From: Calendula officinalis
Taxonomy: Eukaryota > Streptophyta > Magnoliopsida > Asterales > Asteraceae
NCBI GenBank assembly: GCA_963853835.1
Contig: OY970832.1
Span: 24,112,208 to 24,176,207, forward strand
Length of the DNA: 64,000 nucleotides
Direction: 5' to 3'
The translations under genes and the position numbers were made by a program. The notes beneath the pieces were generated by a model. The model was given only the letters and a program-made list of their open reading frames with translations. It was not told where the DNA came from and ran no database searches. Positions 47,217-58,968 of this stretch are shown here, one piece after another (the stretch's first letter is position 1; every line of letters begins with the position of its first letter).

Positions 47217-48123
47217 GAAGAGTGAAGGGATCCCGTATTGTTTCCCACAATTTGGACCTGGCCCAATGCAACAGGTGCACTTTTATTATGCTAATTTCCA
47301 CATCTGTACTTAACTAATTATCATATTCATGGATGTTGACTTAAGTAAAAAATAAATCGAGTGTTAACTCTAGAAAATAATTTTGACAGCATGGATTTGC
47401 AAGGAACTGTGAGTGGTCAGTTTGATTCTGAAAATGTGGACGGATTGCCTGTTATCACTTTAGAGCTTAAAAATAGTCCTTAGAGTCAGGCTATGTGGGA
47501 TTACAATTTTTAAGCACTGTATATGGTAAGCTCATTATTTTTCTTTTAAAATAACTAATAATTTACTTTAAGAGTCCAAAGGGTTAAGAAGAAAGGTACC
47601 ACACCTCTTTAGCCAAATCAGCATTTCTCATTTATGTTTGTTGTAATCATACATATAATTATCATAACAATAATGTATTAAACTTTAATACTTCCTCCGA
47701 TTCAAAATAAGTGATACACTTTGGATTTCACGGATTTTGAGGCAAAAGTTTATAATGATGGTTAAATTAGATTAATTAGATGGTTAGTGGGAAATGGGTC
47801 CCACACTTTTTGAATAAAGTGGAGTTAATGATGTTTAAAAGTAAAAGTAAGGCTAAAGGGGTCTTTTCACCTTGTTAAAGTAGATAGTTAGTGGGTGTGG
47901 GTCCCACTATTTTTTGCCAAATAAGGTAAATTTTCAAAGTGTATCACTTATTTTGATACACCCCAAAAAGGAAAGTGTATCACTTATTTTGAATCGGAGG
48001 AAGTATGCAAAATTCAGAGTAGTAAACATGTCATGGATTCTTTGATTTTGTGTATCTAGGTGCTGCTAATGAGTTATAACTAGATAAAGGTTTGGGTGAT
48101 ATCATATCCATGAAAAATACAAA
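47217..48123 (+). pseudogene. Glucose-6-phosphate 1-epimerase-like exons captured by Helitron 2
   Basis: Three exon-like blocks in the right order and strand. Block 1, about 47217-47274, reads GIPYCFPQFGPGPMQQ before a GT donor. Block 2, 47390-47525, follows an AG acceptor, starts HGFARNCEWS and after a frame change continues DSENVDGLPVITLELKNS, with a stop, then AMWDYNF. Block 3, about 48060-48123, reads AANEL, a stop, LDKGLGDIISMKNT. These match the order of aldose-1-epimerase-family glucose-6-phosphate 1-epimerases (also annotated apospory-associated protein C-like). The middle exons are missing, and a MITE lies between blocks 2 and 3. In-frame stops and a shift show it is not functional. 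The parent gene is not in the window. Confidence 0.72.
47691..48003. mobile_element. Stowaway-like MITE, 313 bp, inside Helitron 2
   Basis: CTTCCTCCGATTCAAAATAA and its complement are flanked by TA (47689-47690 and 48004-48005). Same length and nearly the same sequence as 10438-10750. Confidence 0.9.
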
Positions 48124-48522
48124 GTAAGTTGATGATCATCTTTTTGTTAATTATCTCAATGGTCAACTGTATGTCATTGTCTCAAGAGTGAAGAGCAAGA
48201 AAAGTTTGGAAGTTATTTGTTGAGACAAAGATGACAACTACACTAATTCAACGATAAACATAGTATATAAAGAAGTTTTATTTCATCTTTAATTTTTTGT
48301 CAACCATTATTCATGTATAACTAAACGTTTATTAAAAAATTCAATAATAATTAGTATATGATTTCATTCGCTTTTTTTTATTGTTATACATTAACTCAAC
48401 AACACGTTTAACACCATCTCAATAATAGATTACTATGTTTATTTCTTAAATTTGTCTTTTTCGGTATTTTCATTTTATCTCTCGAAGCATGCCCGCCCAA
48501 TCGGGCGGGCTATGAAGCTAGT

Positions 48523-50400
48523 ATATTATAAAAGACACAACTTAGCAAGGAACTAAGAAGGCCACAAAATTACAAACAAGACAAAAAAGGTGATACACCC
48601 CAATCAAACCAATTACAAGAAAATTTGCTCCTATGTTTCAACCACATGAATGAAATTGAAATAACATCACCCGCAACGGTCGTATACGCCTTGTGTTTTT
48701 TTTGTTGTTGTTGAAAACTACCTCATTTCTCGCCTTCCATAGACACCAAATTGTGCATTAAATTATCATCGTAGGTAATTTCTTTTTCTTAGGGCAATTC
48801 CCCCATAATGACCCAAACTCAATGAGATCCACCCTGAATTGAAAACCGGTAATGGAATTTCACACCACTTGAAAATCCAAGAAAGGACGTCAACCGCAAA
48901 AGGACATCGAAGAAATATACGATCCACATCTTCGTCATCCTGATTACATAATTTGCATGTAATAGAGTCCACATTAACCCCTCTAATCGCCAAGTTCTTT
49001 GCTACCGGTATACGCCCGAGCCCAACTCTCCAAACAAAGCATTTTACTTTCAATGGAACGATACTTTCCCACAGTATATTGATGTACCCGACGGTTGTTA
49101 TTTTCTCTTCGATCCACTTCCTGATCCGATGGACCGTAAACGTCCCGTCATGAGAAATTTTGCAAGTTAATTTATCTCCATTATTACCAAGCCGGACATC
49201 ATGAATTACATGCAATAAAGAACAAAATTCGTTTACTAGAATGGTATTATCGAGTCCTTGCTTCCATTCCCAACAGAAACCATTTGATGTAATACGATCA
49301 AACACCAAGCATGATTTCCGTTTTTCAAGTAAATACAAACTCGGGAATCTGCTTTGCAAAGTATCACTACCAACCTATTTATCTTTCCAAAAGAGAAAAG
49401 TCTTACACGAACCAAGTTTAGGGGAAAATGCATCATAAAAATCATAACCAACTTTTGAAAGTTCCAATGACACATTGGAAATATTATGCCAAACACCACT
49501 CGAGCAACGTTTTGACATACAATGTATCGGCTTCAAGGGAATCTTATGAATTGACGATATTACATCCTTCCAAATGCATTGTTGACCATCATATAGCTTC
49601 CACCATCACTTTGATAAGAGAGCAATGTTTTGAGCTCTTAATGATCCAACTCCAAGATCACCATGTTCTTTAGGAGCCATAACGGTGGACCAAGCCACCC
49701 AACAAATCTTGTTACCACTTTCATTGCCACCCCATAAAAACTTTCTACGAATTTGTTCTAAAGTGTCAATAACACATAATGGGGCTTTAAATAATTAAAA
49801 ATAGTATATGGGCAAACTACTTAGCACCGATTTGACAAGTGTTAGTCTACCACCAAATGATAAATTTTTTTTCTTTCCACCCGGATAATTTGGATTGAAA
49901 CCGATTAACAATCGGAATCCAATGCTTCTTCAAATTCATATTTATACCAACCGGAACACCTACATATATAAAAGGGAATGTACCCGGAACGCATCCAAGA
50001 ATGCTTGCCCAATTGATTAATTGAGCATGAGACGTGTTGATGCCAAAAACTTTCGATTTATGAAAGTTTACTTGCAAACCGAAAGTCGCATGAAAACACC
50101 TCAAAATTCTAGCAAGATTAGACATATTTGATGCCGTCCCATTGCCCACAAAGATAGCATCATCCGCATAAAATAAATGGGAAATAGAGGGCCCATTTGC
50201 TCCAATTCGTTGGCCAATATATAACTTTTTTCACACGCCATCTTCATAGCAACATTTAGGTCTTCCATAGCAATAATGAATAAAAAATGAGAAAGTGGAT
50301 CACCTTGACTAACGACTTTTGTAACATGAAATTCATTAGTGGGAGATCCATTAATGAGAACCGACGTATTAGATCTAAACGTAGATATTAGTTCTATATT
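48523..50400 (-). pseudogene. 5'-truncated LINE (L1-type) ORF2 remnant
   Basis: Three frames on the minus strand give successive parts of a plant LINE reverse transcriptase. About 50400-50240: VLINGSPTNEF and SQGDPLSHFLFIIAMEDL. About 50150-49850: LARILRCFHATFGLQVNF, GVPVGINMNLKKHW and LSGWKEKK. About 49360-48770: the zf-RVT region, VKCFVWRVGLGRIPVAKNLA then CKLCNQDDEDVDRIFLRCPF. Near 48735-48700 a WKARNEVVF motif continues it. The catalytic YADD lies in a shifted stretch near 50150-50190. Several frameshifts and a missing 5' half (endonuclease) show a dead copy. Helitron 2 ends directly next to it at 48521. Confidence 0.82.
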
Positions 50401-50479
50401 ATATATAATGGTTTTGCATCGTAAGTGTAAACTTATAAGGGTGGTGTAATTTAGATCGTTTACATTGTATTGAAAGTTC

Positions 50480-51647
50480 AAACTATGGGCTAGTATTAAA
50501 TACTATTAATGGTCAAGTTATGGGCTAACTTTCCATTTCAAATCAGGCCGCAGCCCAAAAAGTCCACTATAAATTGTTCAAATTCAAAAGGACTAGCACT
50601 AAAGGCGCCATTTTTTCCGGCAAGAAGTACCATCATCCACCGTTCCACAGCCACACTTCTCTCATCTCTGCCCCCAACGTCCACCCAGTGACACTTTGCT
50701 GCTCTTCGCAGCTTTTATTATTTTCTAGATTTCGCGATTACAATTAATTTTTTCAATCATGACACGCACAACTCTCAAATTCACACACCACACACATTCA
50801 CAAACTCTTGTTCTTCAAGCAATCAATGATGATGTGCGATCTTTTGTAGACTTTCTAATGGAGTTTTGGCCTCGAAATCAGTTCCTTATTCCGGTTTACC
50901 TTTTTCCTGAGGGCGGATACACCCTACCCCCTGGAATCACGCTGTTTGATGCTATTTCATTTTAGTAACGTATTTATAAAATTACGAATTCTTTGCACTT
51001 CAATTGCACCCAGTTGCTTTTGAATTTTCCCCTTTCAGTGCTTCTCACAGCAATTTGGACTCAATTCCCACCGTCAGCTAGGGTTTCACGCGCGATTTTT
51101 TTTATATCTGGCGATTTCTGCTGTTTCTGATTAGGAATAGCCTTCCAGGTCTCTACAGTTGCAGAAGAAAAACAATCAATTTGGGTAAAATAATTCCCTC
51201 TTTTAGCTGATTCTGTTTTTTAGTCTATGTAAGAAAGAGTATTCACAAGTTACATAAATGGAATACCATATATATATGCTGTTATACTTTACACTTACTG
51301 TGATAATCAACTCTTTTACCAAAAGAAATTTGTGCGCTTCCCTTTTAATGTTGGTGTTCTAATGTTCTTGATTGAATAGAAATGATATTATGCATTGACT
51401 TCAGGTTAATTATATAAAATTCATGTTTATTCTTAGATAAAGTTGTCCAAACTTAAGTTCTTACGATTGGCAAACATTGGTGCCATGTTAGCTGGTGCTT
51501 TCAGTTCTCATGGATGCTTATAGAATTTATAGTACAATCTGTAGTTGATTGATGAATTGATATGTGCAGAAGCTTCAACCCTAAAACTCTTGGTTATTTA
51601 GTCTAATTGGTGGTTTTCTTCCTCAAGTAAAATGGACAGCTGGCGAT
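50480..51647. other. Presumed promoter and 5' leader of the GONST1-like pseudogene
   Basis: This contains leader-like pyrimidine-rich sequence. A possible untranslated exon ends near 51185 with GTAAAATAAT, and an acceptor lies near 51570. An open frame of 68 codons at 50759-50965 starts with ATG but shows no recognised motif, so it is not called as a gene. Confidence 0.4.
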
Positions 51648-53348
51648 ATGTCATCAACTACAGAATGCAGAGGAACAAACGAAAGGTGTAATTACAAAAA
51701 CATCTTATATCATATCATGACTCTTATGTAAAAAAGTATAAATAATTATACTTCCTCCATATCACAATAAGTGATACACTTTCCATTTATGGGTGTTTCA
51801 CAATAAGTGATACACTTTAAAAGTTACCTTATTTGGCAAAAATGTGGGACCCAACCTCCACTAACTATCCACTTTAATAAAGTAAAATTACCCTTATACC
51901 CTTACTTTTACTTTTAAAACTAATTAATGTCACTTTATTCAAGAAAAGTGTGACCCATCATCCACTAACTATCTACTTTAATATATTTTAACCATACTTT
52001 AATATATTTAAACCTTACTTTAATATTTTGCCTCAAACTCCGTGATCTTCTAAATGTATCACTTATTGTGATACGGGGGAAGTAGTATTTATCATTTCAT
52101 ATTGTTGCAATTATCATCCTCAATTTTTTTATGCAGATCCAGAGGCAATAATGTTGACACGGATGAAAAGAGGGCACATGAACCGAAAGATAGATCTGGA
52201 CCGTTGATATCTGGAGCTGCATATTGTTTATCTTCTTGCGGTATGATATTGCTTAATAAAGTTGTTTCAATGCTGGAATATCGTTGATGTTTTATTAGGT
52301 AATTTTGGCCTTTGATATAAACCACTATATAAGTATATATATACATGTTTTTGTATTCTTTGATAATTGTTAAACTTACTTTTTCTACATGTAATTTTTG
52401 CAGAATCTCATCAGTACTATAATAGTTACCATTTTGGGTATATCAGGAGTAGTTTCATTAGAAAAAATTAATTGGAAGGGTTTTGATACCGGTTAATTTG
52501 ATATTTGTGGGCATGCTTGTTTCAAGCATGTATAGGTATGTTATTGACTTATTTTAAATTTATTTTTTTCAAAAACAATCGGGTGGCTTTCAATTAATTT
52601 GATCTGTTCACCACTTCACCTTTAGGCTTTAATATGACCCTTTTGAAATAAATCAATAGGGAAATTGACCCTTGGATAAGTTAATAGGTCAAATCAACAC
52701 CTTTAGAAACATGAAGAAGTAGATATCTAATCTTATAAATTATAATCATATATGTTTAGTGTTTTGTGGTGAATGTTTTCAGTTTGAATTGCATTCTGAC
52801 TGCAAGCTACTCAGTAAGTCGTTTTTATAATTTAATTTACTTTTATACAACATTATTTTAATCTTCTATAAGTTCATATATTTTCACTTTGCAAACAGCT
52901 ACCCTACGACGAGTAATGGACACAGCAAAATCCTTAACAAAATCCGGATCTCTAAACGAAGTTTCAATGGTGTTGCTGAATAATTTATTATCATTACCAT
53001 TTGGCACGTTTTTAATTATTTTATTTGACGAATGGACTTATGTAGTCAATGCGTAAGAATATCTTTATTTCTACAAACATTTTCAATTTTTTTTTTCAAA
53101 TTTATTTTTGTTTATCTGTTTTGGGCTATGGGTTTCAGGGATGTAATCAAAATTCCCATGTTTTGGGTTGTGGCAACTGCTAGCAGGCTTCTTGGGCTTA
53201 GTATTGTTCAATGTTCCAGTTAGCGCGCCAAATCTTTTCAGCATACTTTTTGGTAAGCAACTATTTTATTGTGTGTTTGTGTTTTTATATTTGCTAATTT
53301 TCAGGTCTATTTGTTGGTATATTATTCGCTAAAGCCAAAATGTCATAA
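51648..53348 (+). pseudogene. GONST1-like Golgi nucleotide-sugar (GDP-mannose) transporter, decayed
   Basis: Seven exon-like blocks with GT-AG borders: 51648-51685 (MSSTTECRG), 52137-52298 (GPLISGAAYCLSSCGMILLNK, then FNAGISLMFY in another frame), 52404-52535 (NLISTIIVTILGISGVVS, then PVNLIFVGMLVSSMY in another frame), 52783-52813 (LNCILTASYS), 52899-53052 (RRVMDTAKSLTKSGSLNEVS... to EWTYVVNA), 53139-53252 (IPMFWVVATAS, then LFNVPVSAPNLFSILF), 53305-53348 (GLFVGILFAKAKMS then TAA). The order matches plant GONST1, a multi-membrane-span transporter supplying GDP-mannose to the Golgi lumen. Missing: the exon(s) with SLKYINVAMVTVLKN and about 30 codons in the sixth block. At least three frameshifts. 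A MITE sits in the first intron. Confidence 0.82.
51751..52082. mobile_element. Stowaway-like MITE, 332 bp, in a GONST1-like intron
   Basis: CTTCCTCCATATCACAATAA at the left and TTATTGTGATACGGGGGAAG at the right are flanked by TA (51749-51750 and 52083-52084). It is a relative of the 313-bp family with a changed terminus. Confidence 0.88.
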
Positions 53349-54129
53349 TTGTACACAATCTTCTAGAAACTTTTTTTTTTTTTGCCCCAGAAGCCTTATT
53401 TACAAATTGATATTTAAAGTAACAATGTTCTGGTCCAAAGGCACACCAGGAGTGAAGATGCCAAATTGTCAAAGTATATGTGTTATGTGATCCTTAATTG
53501 TTGGAAATATTATTATATTTAAAATAATTAAAAATAGAGCATATGATACTTTATTAAATTTGTTCTGGTCACTAGACAATTCTGTGACTGAAAATATGGT
53601 GTCACTATCAAAATGGTTGAAATTTTGGTCACTGATACTTTTATTAACTTTGTTTCGGTCACTAATTATGTGGCTTAAAATATGGGGGTCACTAAGTGGT
53701 TGTAATTTTTTGAACCTCTTTCTGGTGGATTTTTTTTAAACTTATGATGACAAACACTTTGTGTAAGGATAGATATTTAGTGACATGCGTTTTTCTTCAG
53801 CAGGAGAAAGCCAAAAAACGTTTACTGACTGATTTTATACTTTTACTGACTGTATCTTTTGGTCAGTAAAAGGCACATATTTTGTAGTCTTAATTTCAAG
53901 TGTTCAGCCATGCAACTCTAGCTATGAAATTAATTAAGTTAATGTATGACTTTAAGCTTAACGGATCTCAACAACTACTTATACGTCTGTATTGCAAACA
54001 ATATCATTAAATTAACACAACGAAGCACTTATCAAGTTATGATGTTATATTTACAAAATAATAGAACTATGAACAATAAATAAATTTGTAAACCGTTAAG
54101 AGAAAACAATGGCAGTAGTAGTAGGATTT
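53349..54129. other. Intergenic DNA between two pseudogenes
   Basis: No gene. Around 53560-53710 the phrase TGGTCACT / GTGACTGAAAATATGG is repeated imperfectly two or three times, possibly from a decayed element. Confidence 0.5.
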
Positions 54130-55708
54130 TTATCGCTGCATTTGGACCCAAATACCAGGACTTGGAATTTCTTTATGAACCACAAATAGTAGATAATTAC
54201 CTTCTGGTGCGAGAAGGAGGTGCCGTCACACCTACTATATAGGTAGACTTTCCAAGAGCTTTAGCAGATTTTCCAGTATCAAGCACCAACAACCTTTGAT
54301 TCATAGAAAATGAAATGGAGGTGAAACCATTGTCACTATTCAAATCCACAGGGCCAGATACCGTAAATGTAACACTCAACCATTTTCCAAACTGGATAAT
54401 AGTTTTAGCCACGGGTGATATTATCCAGGGGGGAAGAACTTGAATCCAAATAAGAAGGCGAAAATGCCTCCAAGCTGAGTTCGGTAGGATAAAGCACGTT
54501 CCTGAACATGTACTTGTCATGAGGGTTACTTCCACCAACAAGAACCCGCCCATCTCGTAATAGAATCGCTGTCGAATGATACACTCTTGGCTTTGTGCTC
54601 GGATTTTGCACCTCGAATCGAGACCCGATTTGGTTATCAGGTCTATAGGTTACAGGGCTGAGAACCGGGTTCCTCCCAAATTCCCACCCGGCAGTCCCAG
54701 CAGATGCACCGTTGATAATGACCATTGGGAAGCAACAACATGTCACCCATGACTCGAGCCATAGGCATGGTCTCCATTACCCATTGTGGATTCGGGTCGG
54801 AAAGTTTAATCCGACCACAAGTATCCAAAGCTCCATCAAATTTTCCATTATTTGCATTAACAAATGCTCCTTTGGTGCACCCCCACAAACCAATACTTCA
54901 ACCGTATCCACTTTCCCTTGTTTTATCCACAAAGGGAGAAGTACTGCTGAACCGGTGCTTGGGTAGTTCCTTGGTTGACCACCGGGCATTGTGGGGTAGG
55001 TCTTGAGAACTTGGTTCTTAGAGTAATCGAATAGGATTGCACGGTTATTAGCAAAAACAAACAAATTTCCGTCTGGATAAAGAAATACAAACGGGTATAA
55101 ATTATTCTCAACTTTGGGGTCATTCGTCTGAACCAAAAACGGAAAGCCAAGTGACCGGCCGACATCTTGGGGTAGAATTCATAATTAAACGCTTGGCGGC
55201 CGCCAATGATGATCTGTCGGCCTTCAGGCAATATGTGATTGGTGGCATACCATCGTTGTTCGTTTAATCCATTTGGTATCTCTTGCCAATCACACGTGTC
55301 ACATGATTTATAAATTCTAACCTTCCTATAAACGTCAACATGCCCGCCAGTCTGGACTAAGCTGCCATCACGCGTTAATGATCCCGAGGAACACCAGACA
55401 TTGGTGAGTACCATGAGCGGACGAATGGTATTAGAACCAACATCATACTCAACCGAGTGGGCTGAGCAGTCGGTTGAGTTAGGGCGGCATTTGCCATTTG
55501 GAAGAGAGATGTTGGAGACTCCAAAGTCGGTACGATCATACATGACAACACGGTCGTTGGGGAGTAGTTGCATGTGCATGGCGGAGATGCCAATGCTCGG
55601 GAGGAGGACCGACCATGATCCGCCAGCAGCATGGCACGGTGACGGATGAAGGAGGAGAACCAAGAAAAGGAAAAGATAATGATACATTTGGCTAGTAGAG
55701 AATTTCAT
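54130..55708 (-). pseudogene. Glyoxal oxidase-like (galactose oxidase family) gene with several frameshifts
   Basis: Plant aldehyde oxidase GLOX-type copper radical oxidase of the cell wall. The ATG at 55708 starts a signal peptide (hydrophobic LFLFLVLLL, then HAAGG). Next come WSVLLPSIGISAMHMQLLPN, VMYDRTDFG, VWCSSGSL, TGGHVDVYRKVRIY, EQRWYATNHILPEG and GRQAFNYEFYP in one frame. Similarity then moves between frames: near 55140, near 54880, near 54735 (MLLLPNG to INGASAGTAGW), near 54425, and near 54220, where the C-terminal APEGNYLLFVVHK continues in another frame to TAA at 54130-54132. The C-terminal DUF1929-type domain is recognisable (VLVGGSNPH, RLLVLDTG). The length would suit a full intronless gene, but about five shifts make it a pseudogene unless there is assembly error. 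Confidence 0.85.
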
Positions 55709-56907
55709 GATTAAGTTTGCAAAGTTTTTTTTTTTTATGGTGATTATTTAGCAAGGTTATTATTGTGTACATGTTTTGAAGGTCATGAAGATCGATGGCC
55801 TTAAATACTAGTTCAGCCTAATAATCATTGTACTTATCCCGTAATTTAGATAGAGATCGATTATCCTACATTCCTTTTTTATTAATGGCTTTGTATTAGC
55901 CTATCGAGTTACCATAGTATATATTGATATATTCTGTATATCTCTATCTAAATTACAAGATATAATCTCCATCTAATTGACAGGATAGGTGTAATGACTA
56001 TTACAGCCGTTGCAAAGTTGAGAAAGTCGACGATTTTATTACAATTTTCTAAGTTGGTTTCCAAGGAGTGTTTCAAATATTCCATTCATTAAACATTTTA
56101 GCTCTATGTTTTAAGGTGTCTGGTATATAAATAATGCGTTCGGTTCAATTTCAATTATTTTTCATAGGTAATATCCTCTCTTTATCTTAAAAGAATTAAT
56201 TTGTTAGGTCCCGTTTACATTCTTGATCCATGATCATCAAGTAGATTAAAAATGTCATGTATTGAGACTTCCTTGCAAGATTACTTGGTCTTGCTAACGA
56301 CAAGCCAATGTTATGATTTGCAAGTATTAGACCCAATCAGCTTAATTTGTATATTAAATATAATATTATTAATGGATTTAGAAAAATTAGGTGAAAGCTG
56401 GAGCTACAAACTCGTAACTGTATTTCTGTATATTGTAATTGGCCTCTAAATAAAATATAATAACACATTTTCAGATTCGAAAAGAATTCAATTCCTCAAT
56501 GGATTCGCAGATCAAGTTTTGCATTTGAAGGATTCAATGTATAATTTGAAGAAACACACTAGTCTTAACTCGAATTAGGATAATTGTTTATACTGAATCT
56601 TCCATAACCCTGAATTTTAGACAAATGAAACTTAGCAACATCTCACAAAGGGAAAAAAACATGTCGAGAGTCTTTTTTTTATTCTTTTCATTTTTAAATT
56701 TGAATTTTGACTCGGTTTGCAAGCCGACTAATTCCAAAAAGACTAGTTATTTTGCAAATTGCGAGTAGTCTGGATTCGGCGCAACCGTGCAAGTGAACCA
56801 GTGGCCACAAGAGGTATTTCTTTTGCTTCTAGGGATTAAACATGAGACCTAAATTTTATGGAGATCAAATTCAATCATTAGGCAACCACCCTTTTGGTTG
56901 ATGATGA
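55709..56907. other. Intergenic DNA upstream of the GLOX-like pseudogene
   Basis: AT-rich with no supported gene. The first bases are the pseudogene promoter. The ORF at 56252-56449 has no recognisable motif. Confidence 0.5.
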
Positions 56908-57844
56908 GACCATACGTAATGCACGACCGAAAGGGGGGTCGCGACCGGCCACATCGACCTGCTCGACGCGTCGCCCCCGTTACACGCCCCCTTGCTCGAC
57001 GCGTCGACCCCCTTGAATGGTCGGGAAGTTGACCGGTGGTGAACGGCTGGAAACGGACGAATTTTAATGGGGGCAACGGCTATAAACGGCTAGTTTGCCC
57101 CACACCTCTTCAAATTTTACCCATTTTTTTACCTTATAAATACCCAATCTTTTTCTAAAAAAATTCACAATTCTCATTTCTTTTCTTCATACTTACTCAA
57201 TCACACACACTATCTTAAAAATGAGTTCCGACGATGAAATGAATGTCGCTAATTTCATTTTTGGCGACGAGGAGGAGGACAAGATTATACATCTTGGTTT
57301 TTTACAAACGGCGGCCGCGTTTCTTGAAGGTTCCAGTTCTAGTATCCTTAGAACTCCTAGAAGATACGTGCATAGGGACCGTGGCGGTGCGAATGACCGT
57401 CTCGTGGCAGCTTACTTCGCTGAAAATCCAACATATAACGAGCAAGATTTTCGTAAACATTTCAGGATGAGCCGTGATCTTTTCACACGCATTGTTCGCG
57501 ATCTCACTAATACCGTTCCATTATTTGCGCAACGTTATGATGCACTTGGCAACGCAGATACTTCTCCGCTAATGAGGTGCACGTCAGCAATTCGTCAGTT
57601 AGCATACGGCACCGTACCGGATGCTCTAGACGAATACTTACAAATTGGTGAGAAAACTAGCCGTGATAGTCTCGCAGAGTTCTGTAAAGGGGTTATGCAC
57701 TTGTATGGAGATGAGTTTTTGCGAAAGCCTACTCATACTGATGTGGCGAAGCTATACGCTTTTCATGAGGAGAAACATGGGTTTCCCGGTATGCTAGGAA
57801 GCATTGATTGTACTGATTGGCCTTGGGCTCAATGTCCAAATGCT
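56908..57844 (+). mobile_element. PIF/Harbinger element, left part only
   Basis: The left terminus GACCATACGTAATGC resembles the complement of the MITE end at 11984 (GACTATGCGTAATGG). A GC-rich subterminal region with repeated CTCGACGCGTCG follows, then a TATA box (TATAAATA, 57135-57142) and the transposase. The element is cut at 57844 by the copia-type element that fills the rest of the window, so its right end would lie beyond 64000. Confidence 0.75.
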
Positions 57845-57847
57845 TGA
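57221..57847 (+). CDS. HARBI1/ALP1-like PIF/Harbinger transposase, truncated
   Basis: The ATG at 57221 starts an acidic N-terminus (DDEMN, GDEEEDK), followed by PRRYVHRDRGGANDRLVA, FRKHFRMSRDLFTRIVRDL, CTSAIRQLAYG and GMLGSIDCTDWPWAQCP. These are in the order of plant nuclease_HARBI1 proteins, PIF-type DDE transposases. GSIDC holds the first catalytic Asp. The reading stops at codon 208 just after CPNA, because the copia-type LTR begins at 57845 and supplies the TGA. The other two acidic catalytic residues are not in the window, so this half is inactive. Before insertion it may have been a full source for the nearby MITEs with similar ends; that is inference. Confidence 0.85.
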   Translation: MSSDDEMNVANFIFGDEEEDKIIHLGFLQTAAAFLEGSSSSILRTPRRYVHRDRGGANDRLVAAYFAENPTYNEQDFRKHFRMSRDLFTRIVRDLTNTVPLFAQRYDALGNADTSPLMRCTSAIRQLAYGTVPDALDEYLQIGEKTSRDSLAEFCKGVMHLYGDEFLRKPTHTDVAKLYAFHEEKHGFPGMLGSIDCTDWPWAQCPNA

Positions 57848-58955
57848 AGGGTTTCACTATCACTGATTGACCACTTGGGTCAACCTCCTAGATTACTTGG
57901 TTCGAACCATACTGACCAAGAACATGAACTTGTTCTTGACCGGTTAAAACCATCTAGCTAATTTAATCCCTAGAAGCGAAAGTGGGATTAAACTCAATCC
58001 TTAAACCCTAAAGGATTAGGATCTTGGAAATCTAGAGTAGATTAACAATGGAAGAAACCTTGTACGAAATCCCAAACACACACACACACACACACACTTG
58101 TATGTGTTTCGACGGCCACCAAGAACCCTAGGGTTCTTGGTGTTGATTTCGACCAAGAGGGGGAGAAGAAAGAGTGTTCCATGAATCATACCTTGTTGAT
58201 TGCTTAAGATAGTCCACTGATGATGAACACAACGGGAAACCTTCTAGTTGGTTGATGCAATGAACTTGGATCTTCAAGAACTATGAAGAACACGAAGAAC
58301 AATTGAAGAACACAAAGACTTGTGTTCCTCCTTGATCTCGGCCGAATGGGAGGGAGTATGGGGCTAGGGTTTTCAGTTTTGGAGCAAAGAATAAGGGAAC
58401 CTCATCCCTTCTATTTATAATAGAAGGACTTTCACTTAGGGCCCTTCTAGTTTAATTAATATTAATCATTAACTAAACTTATCCTTTTACACTTTAAACC
58501 CTTATAGTATTACTAGTTATTATTATCCCACTTAATTATTAAATGTCTAGCATTATATACTTACATATATTTCGTGTATATTACATACACAAAATATATA
58601 CTTGTATTTAATACTTTTAATAATTAATTAGACAATAATATTATCCAAAACACTATATGATTTAATGGCTTTAAATCATATTATGGATAATCTATAATTA
58701 ACACATTGTATATTTACTCAACTAGTAAATGTACAAATACTTGTATTAATTAGTTAGTTAAACTAATCTAGTAATAAGTCAAACTTGACTTAATACTTAT
58801 CTTGATTCATAAATGACTTATTATGAATCAATCATCTTCCAAGTATCATTACATATCTTACTCGTATTACATGCACTCACCGGTGTGACCCTTAAGTGTT
58901 TCGTAGGCATGGATGTATCATCATAGGTTGACCAACTGTGCACATAAATCCTTCA
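57845..58955 (-). mobile_element. 3' LTR of the gag-only element, 1111 bp
   Basis: On the minus strand it runs from TGAAGGATTTATGTGCAC at 58955 to GTGAAACCCTTCA at 57845. The terminal TGAAGG/CCTTCA is a 6-bp inverted repeat. A CA microsatellite (about 58077-58097) and an AT-rich upstream part are inside. Confidence 0.78.
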
Positions 58956-58968
58956 GACTCCCACTTGT
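58956..58968 (-). other. Polypurine tract of the gag-only element
   Basis: The minus strand reads ACAAGTGGGAGTC directly before the LTR start TGAAGG. AAGTGGGAG is the common copia PPT core. Confidence 0.8.

Larger units (their letters stand above)
45523..48521 (+). mobile_element. Helitron 2 (3.0 kb) with captured gene exons
   Basis: It starts TCTTCTCCTATATATGA after an A and ends with hairpin CCCGCCC-AATC-GGGCGGG, CTATGAAG, then CTAG (48518-48521) before T. Both termini match Helitron 1 (12475-16198) in the opposite orientation. It has no RPA or Rep/helicase coding. It carries three decayed exons of a glucose-6-phosphate 1-epimerase-like gene, a Stowaway-like MITE (47691-48003), and another exon-like stretch at 46197-46330 (ELCKAVNDASADWLNYGGF..., with stops) that I could not identify. 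Confidence 0.82.
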
